Made by a program: the position numbers and the translations under genes
Origin: Jiangella alkaliphila
Lineage (GTDB): Bacteria > Actinomycetota > Actinomycetes > Jiangellales > Jiangellaceae
DNA length: 64,000 bases
NCBI RefSeq assembly: GCF_900105925.1
Contig: NZ_LT629791.1
Coordinates: 3,383,278-3,447,277, forward strand
Direction: 5' to 3'
Shown here: positions 35,398 through 46,437 of the stretch, piece by piece
How the letters are laid out: every line of letters starts with the position of its first letter
Numbering within the stretch: the stretch's first letter is position 1
Notes under the pieces: model-generated
Told to the model about the DNA's origin: nothing
Databases searched by the model: none
What the model saw: only the letters and a program-made list of their open reading frames with translations

Positions 35398-36567
35398 ATG
35401 CAGTTCGGGATCTTCACGGTGGGGGACGTGACCACCGATCCCACCACGGGGCGGACGCCTACCGAGCACGAGCGCATCAAGGCGACGGTGGCGATCGCGA
35501 AGAAGGCCGAGGAGGTCGGCCTGGACGTCGTCGCGACCGGCGAGCACCACAACCCGCCGTTCATCGCGTCGGCGCCCACGACGACCCTGGCCTACATCGG
35601 CGCGCAGACCGAGCGGATCATCCTCTCGACGGCCACCACGCTGATCACGACGACCGACCCGGTGCTGATCGCGGAGAACTACGCCAAGCTGCAGCACCTC
35701 ACCGACGGCCGGGTCGACCTGATGATGGGCCGCGGCAACACCGGCCCGGTCTACCCGTGGTTCGGCAAGGACATCCGCGACGGCATCGCGCTGGCTGTGG
35801 AGAACTATGCGCTGCTGCACCGGCTGTGGAGGGAGGACGTCGTCGACTGGCAGGGGCGGTTCCGCACGCCGCTGCAGGGCTTCACGTCCACGCCGCGGCC
35901 GCTGGACGGGGTGCCGCCGTTCGTGTGGCACGGCTCGATCCGCAGCCCGGAGATCGCCGAGCAGGCCGCCTACTACGGCGACGGCTTCTTCCACAACAAC
36001 ATCTTCTGGCCGATGTCGCACACGAAGCAGATGGTGAGCCTCTACCGCCGCCGCTTCGAGCACTACGGCCACGGCGCGGCCGACACCGCCATCGTCGGGC
36101 TGGGCGGGCAGGTGTTCATGCGGCCCAACTCGCAGGACGCGATCCGCGAGTTCCGCCCGTACTTCGACGTCGCGCCGGTGTACGGCCACGGCCCCTCGCT
36201 GGAGGAGTTCATGGACCAGACGCCGCTGACGGTGGGCAGTCCGCAGCAGGTCATCGACCGGTACGCGGCCATGCGCCACGACGTCGGCGACTACCAGCGC
36301 CAGCTGTTCCTGATGGACCACGCAGGCCTGCCGCTGGACATCGTCCTGGAGCAGCTGGAGATCCTCGGCACCGGGGTCGTGCCGGTGCTGCGCAAGGAGA
36401 TGGCGATCGGCCGGCCCGAGCACGTGCCCGACGCGCCGACGCATGCGTCGCTGGTCGCGGCGGCGGGCGGGGCACGCGACACGACGGTGCATGCCGAGGA
36501 CGACGTGACCGGCCGGGCGGCGGAGAACGCGGAGGACACGGAGACGACGGCGGAGGCCGCCCGATGA
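35398..36567 (+). CDS. LLM-class flavin-dependent monooxygenase (CE1758 family)
   Basis: 389 residues, bacterial luciferase-like TIM barrel: MQFGIFTVGDV at the N-terminus, ATGEHHNPPF, LSTATTLITTTDPVLIAE, LTDGRVDLMMGRGNTGPVYPWFG and PPFVWHGSIRSPEIAEQAA. It uses FMNH2 and oxygen on an unknown substrate. The flavin reductase that would supply FMNH2 overlaps its stop by 4 bases. The C-terminal 45 residues are acidic and probably disordered. Confidence 0.9.
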   Translation: MQFGIFTVGDVTTDPTTGRTPTEHERIKATVAIAKKAEEVGLDVVATGEHHNPPFIASAPTTTLAYIGAQTERIILSTATTLITTTDPVLIAENYAKLQHLTDGRVDLMMGRGNTGPVYPWFGKDIRDGIALAVENYALLHRLWREDVVDWQGRFRTPLQGFTSTPRPLDGVPPFVWHGSIRSPEIAEQAAYYGDGFFHNNIFWPMSHTKQMVSLYRRRFEHYGHGAADTAIVGLGGQVFMRPNSQDAIREFRPYFDVAPVYGHGPSLEEFMDQTPLTVGSPQQVIDRYAAMRHDVGDYQRQLFLMDHAGLPLDIVLEQLEILGTGVVPVLRKEMAIGRPEHVPDAPTHASLVAAAGGARDTTVHAEDDVTGRAAENAEDTETTAEAAR

Positions 36568-37220
36568 AGACGTCGCGCCGCATCGCGGTCGTGTCGGCGG
36601 GGCTGCGCCAGCCCTCGTCGACGCGGCTGCTGGCCGACCGGCTCGCCGACGCGGCCGGCCGACAGTTCGCCCTCCGCGAGGTGGACGTCGACCTGCGGGT
36701 CGTCGAGCTGCGCGAGCACGCGCACGACCTGACGAACCACCTGCTCAGCGGCTTCCCGAGCGCGTCGCTGGAGCGGGCGATCCAGTCGGTGACGACGGCC
36801 GACGGGCTGATCGCGGTGTCGCCGATCTTCACCGCCTCCTACAGCGGCCTGTTCAAGACCTTCTTCGACGTGGTCGACGCCGACGCGCTCGAGGGGATGC
36901 CCGTGCTGCTCGGCGCGACCGGCGGGACGGAGCGGCACTCGCTGGCGCTCGAGCACGCGATGCGGCCACTGTTCACGTACCTGCACGCGATCGTCGTGCC
37001 GACCGGCGTCTACGCGGCCACCTCCGACTGGGGTTCGGAGACCGGCGGCGACGGTGCCGGCGACCCCGACGGCAACCCGGGCGCGCCGACCGGCCTGACC
37101 CGCCGCATCGAGCGCGGCGCGCGTGAGTTCGCCGAGCTGGTGACCGGCCGCGAACCCCGGCAGGCGGCCGACCCGTTCGCCGTCCCGACCCCGTTCGAGC
37201 AGCTCCTCGCCGAGAACTGA
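36564..37220 (+). CDS. NAD(P)H-dependent FMN reductase (CE1759 family)
   Basis: 218 residues, flavodoxin-like: VSAGLRQPSSTRLLADRLAD for FMN phosphate binding and VSPIFTASYSGLFKTFFDVVD. It should reduce FMN for the upstream monooxygenase, with which it overlaps (ATGA, 36564-36567). Two-component flavin monooxygenase systems have exactly this gene pair. Confidence 0.9.
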   Translation: MKTSRRIAVVSAGLRQPSSTRLLADRLADAAGRQFALREVDVDLRVVELREHAHDLTNHLLSGFPSASLERAIQSVTTADGLIAVSPIFTASYSGLFKTFFDVVDADALEGMPVLLGATGGTERHSLALEHAMRPLFTYLHAIVVPTGVYAATSDWGSETGGDGAGDPDGNPGAPTGLTRRIERGAREFAELVTGREPRQAADPFAVPTPFEQLLAEN

Positions 37221-37280
37221 CACAACCGCCCGCCCTCGCCGCGGCGTCTATCCTGCAGCGGCCGAGGAAGGTGGAAGTGG

Positions 37281-37802
37281 ATGCGGGCGGACCTCGAAGA
37301 GTCGTTCGTCACCCTCGCGAGGCGGGAGCTGCCGGCACTGCGCCGGCTCGCCTACGCGATGTGCGGTGACTGGCACCGGGCGGACGACCTGGTGCAGGAG
37401 GCGCTGGAACGCGTGTACGCCGCCTGGCCGCGCGCCCACACCGCCACCGACCCGGGCGCCTATCTGCGCACCACACTGGTGCGGCGGGTGTTCAGCGAGG
37501 CGCGGCGGCCGTGGCGGCGGCGTGAGCACTCGCGCGACGAGCTGCCCGAGTCGTCCGCGGGCGACCACGCCGGTGGTGTCGCCCACCGCCTCGACCTCGC
37601 CGGTGCACTGGCCGGGCTGACGGTCAAGCAGCGCGCGGTCGTGGTGTTGCGCTACCTCGAGGACCGGCCGGTGGACGAGGTCGCGGCGATCCTCGGCATC
37701 GCGGCGGGCACGGTGAAGCGGCAGAGCCACGACGCGCTCGCCCGGCTGCGCCGCGACCTGACCGGACAGTACCTGGCGGAGAACGGCGGAGGTGTGCGAT
37801 GA
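37281..37802 (+). CDS. SigE-family ECF sigma factor
   Basis: 173 residues. Region 2: LRRLAYAMCGDWHRADDLVQEALERVYAAW; region 4: LTVKQRAVVVLRYLEDRPVDEVAAILGIAAGTVKRQSHDALARLR. The WHRADDLVQE pattern marks the SigE-like group common in actinobacteria. GGAAGTGG precedes the ATG. The stop overlaps the next gene by 4 bases, which is the usual arrangement with an anti-sigma. Confidence 0.92.
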   Translation: MRADLEESFVTLARRELPALRRLAYAMCGDWHRADDLVQEALERVYAAWPRAHTATDPGAYLRTTLVRRVFSEARRPWRRREHSRDELPESSAGDHAGGVAHRLDLAGALAGLTVKQRAVVVLRYLEDRPVDEVAAILGIAAGTVKRQSHDALARLRRDLTGQYLAENGGGVR

Positions 37803-38932
37803 CGGACGAGACGATCACCCAGCTGCGCGGCGCGGCGGCCACGACCGAGCCGCCGGCACCGTTCGACCTCGACGCGGCGGTGCGGGGCGGACGGGCCCGG
37901 GTCCGGCGCCGCCGCAGGACCGGCGCGGGCGTCGTCGCCGCGGCGGTCGCGGTCGCCGCCGGTCTCGCGCTGCCGTCGTCGCCGGCCTCGGTGTTCGACG
38001 GCGAGGCGGCCCGGCAGCCGCGCACGGAGGACGTCCCACAGCCGGTGGTGGCTCCGGTCGTCGCCGACGACCCGATGAAGTCGGCCGTCTGGGCGGCGGT
38101 GGACGAGGCGCTGCCGCCCGACGTCGAACCGGTCGCCGACATCGTGGGCGATCCGGTCGAGCCGAGTCTCGCCCTGCAGTTGCGGCGCGGCGACCAGCGG
38201 TTCGCCGCCACCGTCATCGTGCACGAGGACCCCGCCGAGGCGTTCCGGCCGTGCAGCGAGCCGACCCCCGAGCTGGGGGTCACCGTGGCCCCGTGGCCGT
38301 GCGTCGAGGGCGAGGACGACGCGGGGCGCTGGCGGGTCCAGGCCGACGTGCTGGGCGGCGGCACCGGGCTGGTCTCGCTCGTCGACGGCACCAACGGCGT
38401 CCTGGTCACCTGGGACGTCCTGGAGGGCGTGACGCTGACCCGGGACGAGGGGACAGCGCTGGCCGAGGCCGCGCTCTCGGTCGCCGCGGAGGGCACGATC
38501 GCGTGGTCGACGGGGGTGGACCTGGAGGCGACGGAGGCCGGCTGGGACGAGCTCCGGTCGGCCGTCGAGGCCGAGCTGGACCGGGGCGCCCTTACGGAGC
38601 TGAGTCCGCCGGACTTCGCTATCGAAGACACCGGCCGCGGCCAGGTGATCGGGCGGTACGTGCTGCCCGACGGCGTCGAGGTCGAGGTGGAGGTCTGGCA
38701 GCGTGCGGCACCGTACGACGCGGTGTGCCTCACGGTCACCAACGCGTGCAGTCCGCTGCCCGGGCAGAGCGTGGAGACCGGGCAGGACGAACGCTCCGGC
38801 CAGGAGGTCAGCACGCAGCTCGGCTCCCGTGCCGTCGTGGCACTCCGTATCGCGAGCTATGACCAGGCGCTGGACAGCATGGTCGCCGCGGTGGAGCGGG
38901 TGGCCGAGCTGTTGCCGCGCACCGGTGACTGA
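37799..38932 (+). CDS. Probable anti-sigma / membrane sensor partner of the SigE-like factor
   Basis: 377 residues. A short cytoplasmic N-terminus (about 1-40) ends in a run of arginines, then one membrane segment (about 43-60, GVVAAAVAVAAGLAL), then about 315 extracytoplasmic residues. The outer part has three cysteines around RPCSEP, WPCVEG and DAVCLTVTNACSPL. The 4-base overlap with the sigma gene (ATGA) implies coupled synthesis. I see no ZAS zinc motif, so the anti-sigma role is inferred from topology and position. Confidence 0.7.
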   Translation: MTDETITQLRGAAATTEPPAPFDLDAAVRGGRARVRRRRRTGAGVVAAAVAVAAGLALPSSPASVFDGEAARQPRTEDVPQPVVAPVVADDPMKSAVWAAVDEALPPDVEPVADIVGDPVEPSLALQLRRGDQRFAATVIVHEDPAEAFRPCSEPTPELGVTVAPWPCVEGEDDAGRWRVQADVLGGGTGLVSLVDGTNGVLVTWDVLEGVTLTRDEGTALAEAALSVAAEGTIAWSTGVDLEATEAGWDELRSAVEAELDRGALTELSPPDFAIEDTGRGQVIGRYVLPDGVEVEVEVWQRAAPYDAVCLTVTNACSPLPGQSVETGQDERSGQEVSTQLGSRAVVALRIASYDQALDSMVAAVERVAELLPRTGD

Positions 38933-38947
38933 CCTGCGCGGACGGGG

Positions 38948-40183
38948 TCAGCTCATCGCCGCGGGCGCGGCCGACATCAGCAGGTCGACCTGGACCGGCG
39001 CCAGCGCGTGGTCGATGACCATGACGGCGGCGCCGATGATGCCGGCGCGGTCGCCGGTGCTGGACTGGACGATCCGCAGGTCCTGGGTGGCCAGCGGCAG
39101 CGACCGCCGGTAGACGATCTCGCGGACGCCGGCGATGAGGTGCTCGCCGGCCTGCGAGAGCGACCCGCCGATGACGATGACCGACGGGTTGAACAGGCTC
39201 ACCGCGGCCGCCAGCACCTCGCCGATGTCGCGGCCGGCCTGCCGCAGCAGCTGCAGCGCCTCGATGTTGCCGCCGCGGGCCAACCCCACGACGTCGAAGC
39301 TGGACGAAGCCGCGGTGCCGCGGGCGGCCAGTTTGGCGGCGATGGCCGCTCCGCTGGCGACGGCCTCGAGGCAGCCGGTGTTGCCGCAGCGGCAGACGAC
39401 GTCGGTGCCGTGCGGCAGCTGGAGATGGCCCATGTCGCCGGCGGCGCCCTGCGCGCCCCGGTGCAGCCGGCCGTCGCTGATCAGGCCGCTGCCGATGCCG
39501 GTGGCGACCTTGACGAACATCATGTGCGGCGCGTCGCTCCAGACGACGTGGTGCTCGCCCAGCGCCATGATGTTCACGTCGTTGTCGACCAGCGAGACCG
39601 CGCCGAACCGGTCCTGCAGGAAGCCCTGGACGTCGAAGCCGTCCCAGCCGGGCATGATCGGCGGGCTGACCGGGCGGCCGGTGGAGTGCTCGACCGGGCC
39701 GGGCAGGCCGATGCCGACGCCCAGCAGGTCGTCGGGGTCGCGGCCGGCCTCGCGGATGAGCTCGTGGCCGACGCGGTCGACCCAGTCGAGGACGACCTCG
39801 GGGCCGGCGGCGACGAGCAGGTCGTCGGCGGACTGGGCCAGCACCTCGGCAGCGAGGTCGGTGAGCGCCAGCCGGGCGTGCGTGGCGCCGATGTCGGCGG
39901 CCAGCACGTACCGGGCGTTGGGGTTGAACGCGAACCGGGTGGGCGGCCGTCCTCCGGTGGAGGCGGCCTTGTCGGCCGGGCCGATCAGGTTGCTCGCGAG
40001 CAAGGCGTCGACGCGCTGGGTGACGGTCGAGCGGGCCAGACCGGTCTCGGCCGCGAGCTCGGCGCGCGTGCGCGGCCGGCCGTCGCGCAGCAGCTGGAAC
40101 AGGGACCCCGGCGAGTACATCGAGGAGCCGTCTGGCTGGAAGTTTGCCGGCCGTGACGTCGTGACGCCTACGCCTTCGAGCAT
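38948..40183 (-). CDS. ROK-family transcriptional regulator 1
   Basis: 411 residues. N-terminal winged helix (RPRTRAELAAETGLARSTVTQRVDALLASNLI) and a ROK sugar-kinase-like domain: VLAADIGATHARLALTD, GIGLPGPVEHSTGRPVSPPIMPGWDGFDV and the zinc site CRCGNTGCLE. Such proteins are sugar-responsive regulators rather than kinases. It is divergent from the dehydrogenase/ABC operon and most likely controls it through the inverted repeat at 40249-40275. I chose ATG 40183; neither this nor the longer frame has a clear ribosome site, so translation may be leaderless. Confidence 0.9.
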   Translation of the reverse strand: MLEGVGVTTSRPANFQPDGSSMYSPGSLFQLLRDGRPRTRAELAAETGLARSTVTQRVDALLASNLIGPADKAASTGGRPPTRFAFNPNARYVLAADIGATHARLALTDLAAEVLAQSADDLLVAAGPEVVLDWVDRVGHELIREAGRDPDDLLGVGIGLPGPVEHSTGRPVSPPIMPGWDGFDVQGFLQDRFGAVSLVDNDVNIMALGEHHVVWSDAPHMMFVKVATGIGSGLISDGRLHRGAQGAAGDMGHLQLPHGTDVVCRCGNTGCLEAVASGAAIAAKLAARGTAASSSFDVVGLARGGNIEALQLLRQAGRDIGEVLAAAVSLFNPSVIVIGGSLSQAGEHLIAGVREIVYRRSLPLATQDLRIVQSSTGDRAGIIGAAVMVIDHALAPVQVDLLMSAAPAAMS

Positions 40184-40248
40184 GGCACTAGTGAAACACA
40201 CCAGACTTCCATCTGTGCAACATCCGCACATGCGGTAACGACCACGCA

Positions 40249-40286
40249 ACTTTTGCTTGACGTGCATGCAAAAGTGCCTCTAAGTT
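40249..40286 (+). promoter_or_regulatory. ROK operator and promoter of the sugar operon
   Basis: ACTTTTGC (40249-40256) and GCAAAAGT (40268-40275) form an inverted repeat with 11-base spacer. TTGACG (-35, 40257-40262) sits inside it and TAAGTT (40281-40286) is a -10 at 18-base spacing. Initiation would fall at about 40293, practically on the ATG at 40295. A similar repeat, ACTTTCGC-N9-GCGAAAGT, precedes the second ROK gene. Confidence 0.65.
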
Positions 40287-40294
40287 CCTCTGCC

Positions 40295-41430
40295 ATGGCA
40301 GTGACTCCGATCACAGACCGCGCGGCCGGTGAGAACCCCCTTCCCGAAACGGACTATCGGGCGGCGATCGTCGGCACCGGCTTCATGGGCCGTGTGCACG
40401 CACGGTCGGTCCAGGTGGCAGGCGGCCGGGTGGTCGGGGCCGTGGGCTCCACGCTGGAGCGCGCGGCGGCGGCGCAGAGCGACCTGCAGGCCGACGCGGT
40501 CTACGCGACGCTCGACGAGCTGCTCGACCGCGCCGACGTCGACGTCGTCCACGTCTGCACCCCCAACCACCTGCACGAGTCGGTGGTGCTCGCCGCGCTG
40601 GCCGCCGGCAAGCACGTCGTGTGCGAGAAGCCGCTCGCGACGTCCACCCCGGCCGCCGAGGCGATGACCGCCGCGGCGCGCGAGGCCGGCCGCATCGCCG
40701 CCGTCCCGTTCGTCTACCGCTTCCACCCGATGGTCCGCGAGGCCCGCGAGCGGGTCCGCGCCGGCGAGGTCGGCACCATCTTCCTGGCCCACGGCAGCTA
40801 CCTGCAGGACTGGCTGCTGCACCCGACCGACGACAACTGGCGCGTCGACCCGCACCTCGGCGGCCCGACCCGCGCCTTCGGCGACATCGGCTCGCACTGG
40901 TGCGACCTGATGGAGTTCGTGACGGGGGAACGGATCGCCCGGCTGTCGGCCCAGTCGTCGACGGTGAACAAGCTGCGTGGCGTCGAGACGCTGCGCGACG
41001 TCACCACCGAGGACGTCGTGGTCGTCCAGTTCGCCACCCGCAGCGGCGCGATCGGCTCGGTCGTCGTCAGCCAGGTGTCGGCCGGGCGCAAGAACCGGCT
41101 GCTGCTGGAGGTGTCCGGGTCGCGCGGCTCGCTCGCGTTCGACCAGGAGAACCCCGAGCAGCTGTGGTGGGGCGGCCGCGCGCGCAGCAGCCAGCTGGTC
41201 CGCGACCCCGAGACGCTCAGCTCGGCCGCCGCCCGGTACGCCCGGGTCCCGGCCGGCCACCCGCAGGGCTACCAGGACTGCTTCGACGCGTTCGTCGCGG
41301 ACACCCAGGCGGCCATCGGCGGCCACGTCCCCGACGGCCTGCCGACGTTCGACGACGGCTTGCGCGCGGCCCGGCTGGCCGAGGCCGTCATCACGTCGGC
41401 CCGCGACAGCGAGTGGGTGGAGGTGCCCAC

Positions 41431-41434
<4 letters not shown>
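40295..41434 (+). CDS. Gfo/Idh/MocA-family sugar dehydrogenase
   Basis: 379 residues, NAD(P)-dependent. The Rossmann motif GTGFMG is at 27-32, the EKP motif (CEKPLA) at 110-115 and the C-terminal Gfo/Idh domain contains FGDIGSHWCDLMEF. Substrates in the family are inositols, glucose-type sugars and 3-keto intermediates. No Shine-Dalgarno precedes ATG 40295 and the predicted transcription start is 2 bases upstream, so a leaderless message is likely. The first gene of a five-gene operon; its stop overlaps the ABC ATPase start. Confidence 0.9.
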
Positions 41435-42950
<1,516 letters not shown>

Positions 42951-42954
<4 letters not shown>

Positions 42955-44033
42955 GCCGGGCTGTCGCGGTCACGGGCACCGGGAAGGCCGCCCGCCGCCG
43001 GCTGGGCGCCACCGAGCTGGTGTGGCTGGCGCTGGTCGGGGTGACGGTCATCGGCGCGATCCTGGTGGCGCTGGACGACCAGAACCTGTTCAGCATCGCC
43101 AACACCCGCGACGTCCTGAGCCGCTCCAGCCTGCTCGGGTTCGTCGCGATCGGCCAGACGCTGGTCATCCTGTGCCGGTCGCTGGACCTGTCCGTCGGCT
43201 ACGTCATGGCGCTGAGCAGCCTGATCGCCGCGACGACGATGAACGGCGACCCCGCGCGGGTGCCACTGGCCATCGTCGCCGTGCTGCTGGTGTCCGGCGC
43301 GATCGGCCTGTGCAACGGCCTCATCGTGACGGTGCTGAAGGTCAACCCGTTCATCGCGACGCTCGGCGTCGGCCTCATCATCAAGGGCTACCTGGACACC
43401 GAGTACCAGGGCCCGGCCGGCGACGTGCCCAGCTCGTTCCAGCAGTTCGGCTTCAGCCGCATCGGCCCGATCCCGGTGTCGACGCTGGTCATGCTGATCG
43501 TGGCGGTCGCCGGCATCCTGTTCCTGCGCAAGACGCGCACCGGCTACCACATGTTCGCCGTCGGCGGCAGCGCGGACGTCGCGCGGCTGTCCGGCATCCG
43601 CACCGGCCGCGTCCTGGTCACCGCGCACGTGCTCTGCTCGATCGCCGCGGGGCTCGGCGGCCTGCTCATCGCCGCCCGGTTCGGCACCGGCAGCGCACTG
43701 GTCTACAACTCCGGCTACGACCTGGAGTCCATCGCCGCCGTCGTGCTCGGCGGGACGCTGCTGATGGGCGGCCGCGGCGGCATCGGCGGGACGATCGCCG
43801 GCGTGCTGATCCTGGCCGTGCTGGACACCGTCTTCAACATCCTCGCGGTCGACCCGTTCTTCAAGGACGTGCTGCGCGGCGCCATCATCGTCGCCGCCGT
43901 CGCGATCTACGCCCGCCGGCAGATCGACCGGAAGGCCAGCCGGGTCAGATTCGGCGGCGACGGCGGCTCCGCGCCACCCGATCCCGTCCCTGACAGTCCT
44001 GTTCCCGCGGGTAGCACGGGAGGTGCGCGATGA
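42951..44033 (+). CDS. Sugar ABC transporter permease 1 (CUT2)
   Basis: 360 residues, about nine membrane segments. Signature GQTLVILCRSLDLSVGYVMALSSLI and the conserved AVVLGGTLLMGGRGGIGGTIAGVLIL. The last 30 residues are a cytoplasmic Gly/Pro/Ser tail. Works as a heterodimer with the next permease; overlaps it by 4 bases. Confidence 0.92.
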
Positions 44034-45094
44034 GCGTCACGACACAGCAGCCCGCCCAGGGGCCCGCGCCGCAGCGCAGCGCCGGCGCGCGCGCCGGCGA
44101 CCTGCTCGCCCGCGTCTTCGGCGGCGGCAGCGCCACCGTGTTCGCCCTGCTGATCGTCGTGTTCGTGGCGATCTTCATCGTGAACCCGAGCTTCGCCGAA
44201 CCGCCGTCGCTGATGGCGTTCCTCAAGCAGGCGGCGCCGCTGATGATCCTGGCCATCGGCCAGTACTTCGTCATCGTGTCCGGCGAGTTCGACCTGTCGG
44301 TCGGGTCGCTGGTGGGCGCGCAGGTGGTCATCGCCGCCGCACTGATCGACGGCGAGGACGGCCGGACCGTCCCGGTGATCCTGCTCATGATCGGCTTCGG
44401 CATCCTCGTCGGCCTGGTCAACGGGCTGATCACGACGCTGCTCAAGGTGCAGTCCTTCATCACCACCCTCGGCATGATGCTGGTGCTCTACGGCGCGATC
44501 CGGTTGTGGACCGGCGGCGCACCCACCGGCGCACTGTCCGAGGCGTTCCGCCAGCCCGGACGCGGCGGCATCGACATGTCGGTCGTACGGCAACTGCCGT
44601 GGGCGTTGATGATCCTCATCGGGATCGCCCTCATCGCCGTGGCGGTCATGCGCAGCTCGTACGGCCGCACGTTGATCGCCACCGGCGACAACGAGCGCGC
44701 CGCGGGGTTCTCCGGCGTCCGGGTCTGGCGGGTACGCACGCTGGCGTTCGTCGTCTCCAGCGTGCTGGCCACGCTCGCCGCGATCCTCATCGGCGGCTAC
44801 GCGGGCGTCACAGCACAGGTGGGCCAGGGCCTGGAGTTCACCGCGATCACCGCGGTGGTGCTCGGTGGCGTCGCGCTCGGCGGCGGCCGCGGCTCGGTCG
44901 TCGCGGCCATGGCCGGCGCGCTCACCCTCGAGGCCCTGTTCGTCCTGTTCAACCAGTTGAGCATGCCGTCGACCATCCGGCCGGCGGTCCAAGGCGCGAT
45001 CATCATCGCGGCCGTCGCCTATGCGGCCCGCGAGCGAGCGCGCCCCCGGCACCACCAGGAAGTCCCGACCCAACCGCAACCGAACCACGTCTGA
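44030..45094 (+). CDS. Sugar ABC transporter permease 2 (CUT2)
   Basis: 354 residues, about nine membrane segments. GQYFVIVSGEFDLSVGSLVGA and AVVLGGVALGGGRGSVVAAMAGAL are the CUT2 marks. Two different permeases with one double ATPase is the layout of the E. coli galactofuranose importer ytfQRT-yjfF rather than ribose (one permease), so a furanose or similar sugar is possible. Confidence 0.92.
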   Translation: MSVTTQQPAQGPAPQRSAGARAGDLLARVFGGGSATVFALLIVVFVAIFIVNPSFAEPPSLMAFLKQAAPLMILAIGQYFVIVSGEFDLSVGSLVGAQVVIAAALIDGEDGRTVPVILLMIGFGILVGLVNGLITTLLKVQSFITTLGMMLVLYGAIRLWTGGAPTGALSEAFRQPGRGGIDMSVVRQLPWALMILIGIALIAVAVMRSSYGRTLIATGDNERAAGFSGVRVWRVRTLAFVVSSVLATLAAILIGGYAGVTAQVGQGLEFTAITAVVLGGVALGGGRGSVVAAMAGALTLEALFVLFNQLSMPSTIRPAVQGAIIIAAVAYAARERARPRHHQEVPTQPQPNHV

Positions 45095-45123
45095 ATTCGC
45101 TCGTCACCCAAGGAGGGGGAACG

Positions 45124-46347
45124 ATGCGCACAACGCGCGCTCTACTGGCGGCGTCGGCTGCCGCGGCCCTGATGCTCGCGGCCTGTACCACCGACGAGCC
45201 ATCCGACACCGCGGCGCCCGATGAGACCGCGACCGAGGACGCGGGCGCCGGGGGCGAGGAGGAGGAGACGGCCGACGGCGAGTTCTTCGTCCGCGCCGAC
45301 TTCGACCGTCAGCTCGCCCAGCGTGACATCGAGCCCGAGGGCGACCCGGCCACCCCGTGGCTGCAGGCGATCGAGCCCGAGTACGTCGACACCGCGGAGT
45401 TCGCGCAGGACGGCAACACGCTGTGCTTCTCCAACGCCTCGGTGAGCAACCCGTGGCGGGTCACCGGCTGGATCACCATGCAGCAGCAGGTCGAGGTGCT
45501 GCAGCAGCAGGGCCTGATTGGTGAGTTCCGCGTCTCCGACGCCGCCGACGACGACAACAAGCAGATCTCCGACATCCAGGCGTTCATCGACGCCGGGGAC
45601 TGCAACGCGATCATCATCTCGCCGTCGACGACGGCCACCCTCACCCCGGCGGTCGAGGCGGCCTGTGCGAGCGGCGTGCCGGTCATCGTGTTCGACCGCG
45701 GCGTCAACACCGATTGCATGGTGACGTTCATCCACCCGATCGGCGGCTACGCCTACGGCGCCGACGCGGCGGAGTTCCTGGTCGAGAACCTGGAGCCGGG
45801 TTCGACGGTGCTGGCGCTGCGCATCCTCCCGGGTGTGGACGTGCTGGAGAACCGCTGGGCGGCGGCGCAGGAGATCTTCGGCGACAGCGAGCTGGAGGTC
45901 CTCGGCGACGAGTTCACCGGCGGCGACGGCGCGGAGATCAAGAACATCGTCACGCAGTACCTGCAGCGCGGCGAGGTCGACGGCATCTGGATGGACGCCG
46001 GCGACGGCGCCGTCGCGGCCATCGAGGCGTTCGAGGACACCGGCAACGACTACCCGGTCATGGCCGGCGAGGACGAGCTGAGCTTCATGCGCAAGTGGCA
46101 GGAGACCGGCATGACCGCCGTCGCGCCCGTCTACTCGAACTTCCAGTGGCGCACCCCGATCCTCGCCGCGACGATGATCTGGGCCGGCGAGCAGGTGCCC
46201 TCGGAGTGGGTGCTCCCGCAGGACCCGATCACCGAGGACGACCGCGACGACTTCCTCGACCGCAACGCGGACATGCCCGCCCTGCACTACGCGAAGTTCG
46301 GCGGCGAGGACCTGCCCGGGTTCCCGACGGCCTGGCAGGACCGCTGA
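45124..46347 (+). CDS. Sugar ABC transporter substrate-binding lipoprotein
   Basis: 407 residues. Lipobox LMLAAC with Cys21, an acidic Thr/Glu-rich linker (about 22-60), then a type I periplasmic-binding fold: LCFSNASVSNPWRVTGW, DIQAFIDAGDCNAIIISPS, IVFDRGV and VDGIWMDAGDGAVAAIEAF. The order of the operon (ATPase, two permeases, binding protein) resembles ytfQRT-yjfF. Strong AAGGAGG before ATG 45124. A hairpin follows the stop. Confidence 0.92.
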   Translation: MRTTRALLAASAAAALMLAACTTDEPSDTAAPDETATEDAGAGGEEEETADGEFFVRADFDRQLAQRDIEPEGDPATPWLQAIEPEYVDTAEFAQDGNTLCFSNASVSNPWRVTGWITMQQQVEVLQQQGLIGEFRVSDAADDDNKQISDIQAFIDAGDCNAIIISPSTTATLTPAVEAACASGVPVIVFDRGVNTDCMVTFIHPIGGYAYGADAAEFLVENLEPGSTVLALRILPGVDVLENRWAAAQEIFGDSELEVLGDEFTGGDGAEIKNIVTQYLQRGEVDGIWMDAGDGAVAAIEAFEDTGNDYPVMAGEDELSFMRKWQETGMTAVAPVYSNFQWRTPILAATMIWAGEQVPSEWVLPQDPITEDDRDDFLDRNADMPALHYAKFGGEDLPGFPTAWQDR

Positions 46348-46367
46348 CCCGCTGACGCACCCGGCCA

Positions 46368-46411
46368 CCCGCCGATCACCGGTACGCCGCAGCGTGCCGG
46401 TGATCGGCGGG
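46368..46411 (+). terminator. Hairpin after the binding-protein gene
   Basis: A perfect 15-bp stem (CCCGCCGATCACCGG, 46368-46382, with its complement 46397-46411) and 14-base loop lie between the binding-protein and isomerase genes. It may partly terminate transcription or protect the upstream message and so set expression ratios in the operon. Confidence 0.6.
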
Positions 46412-46437
46412 ACCCGGGGGAGGGGAGCTGACGACCG

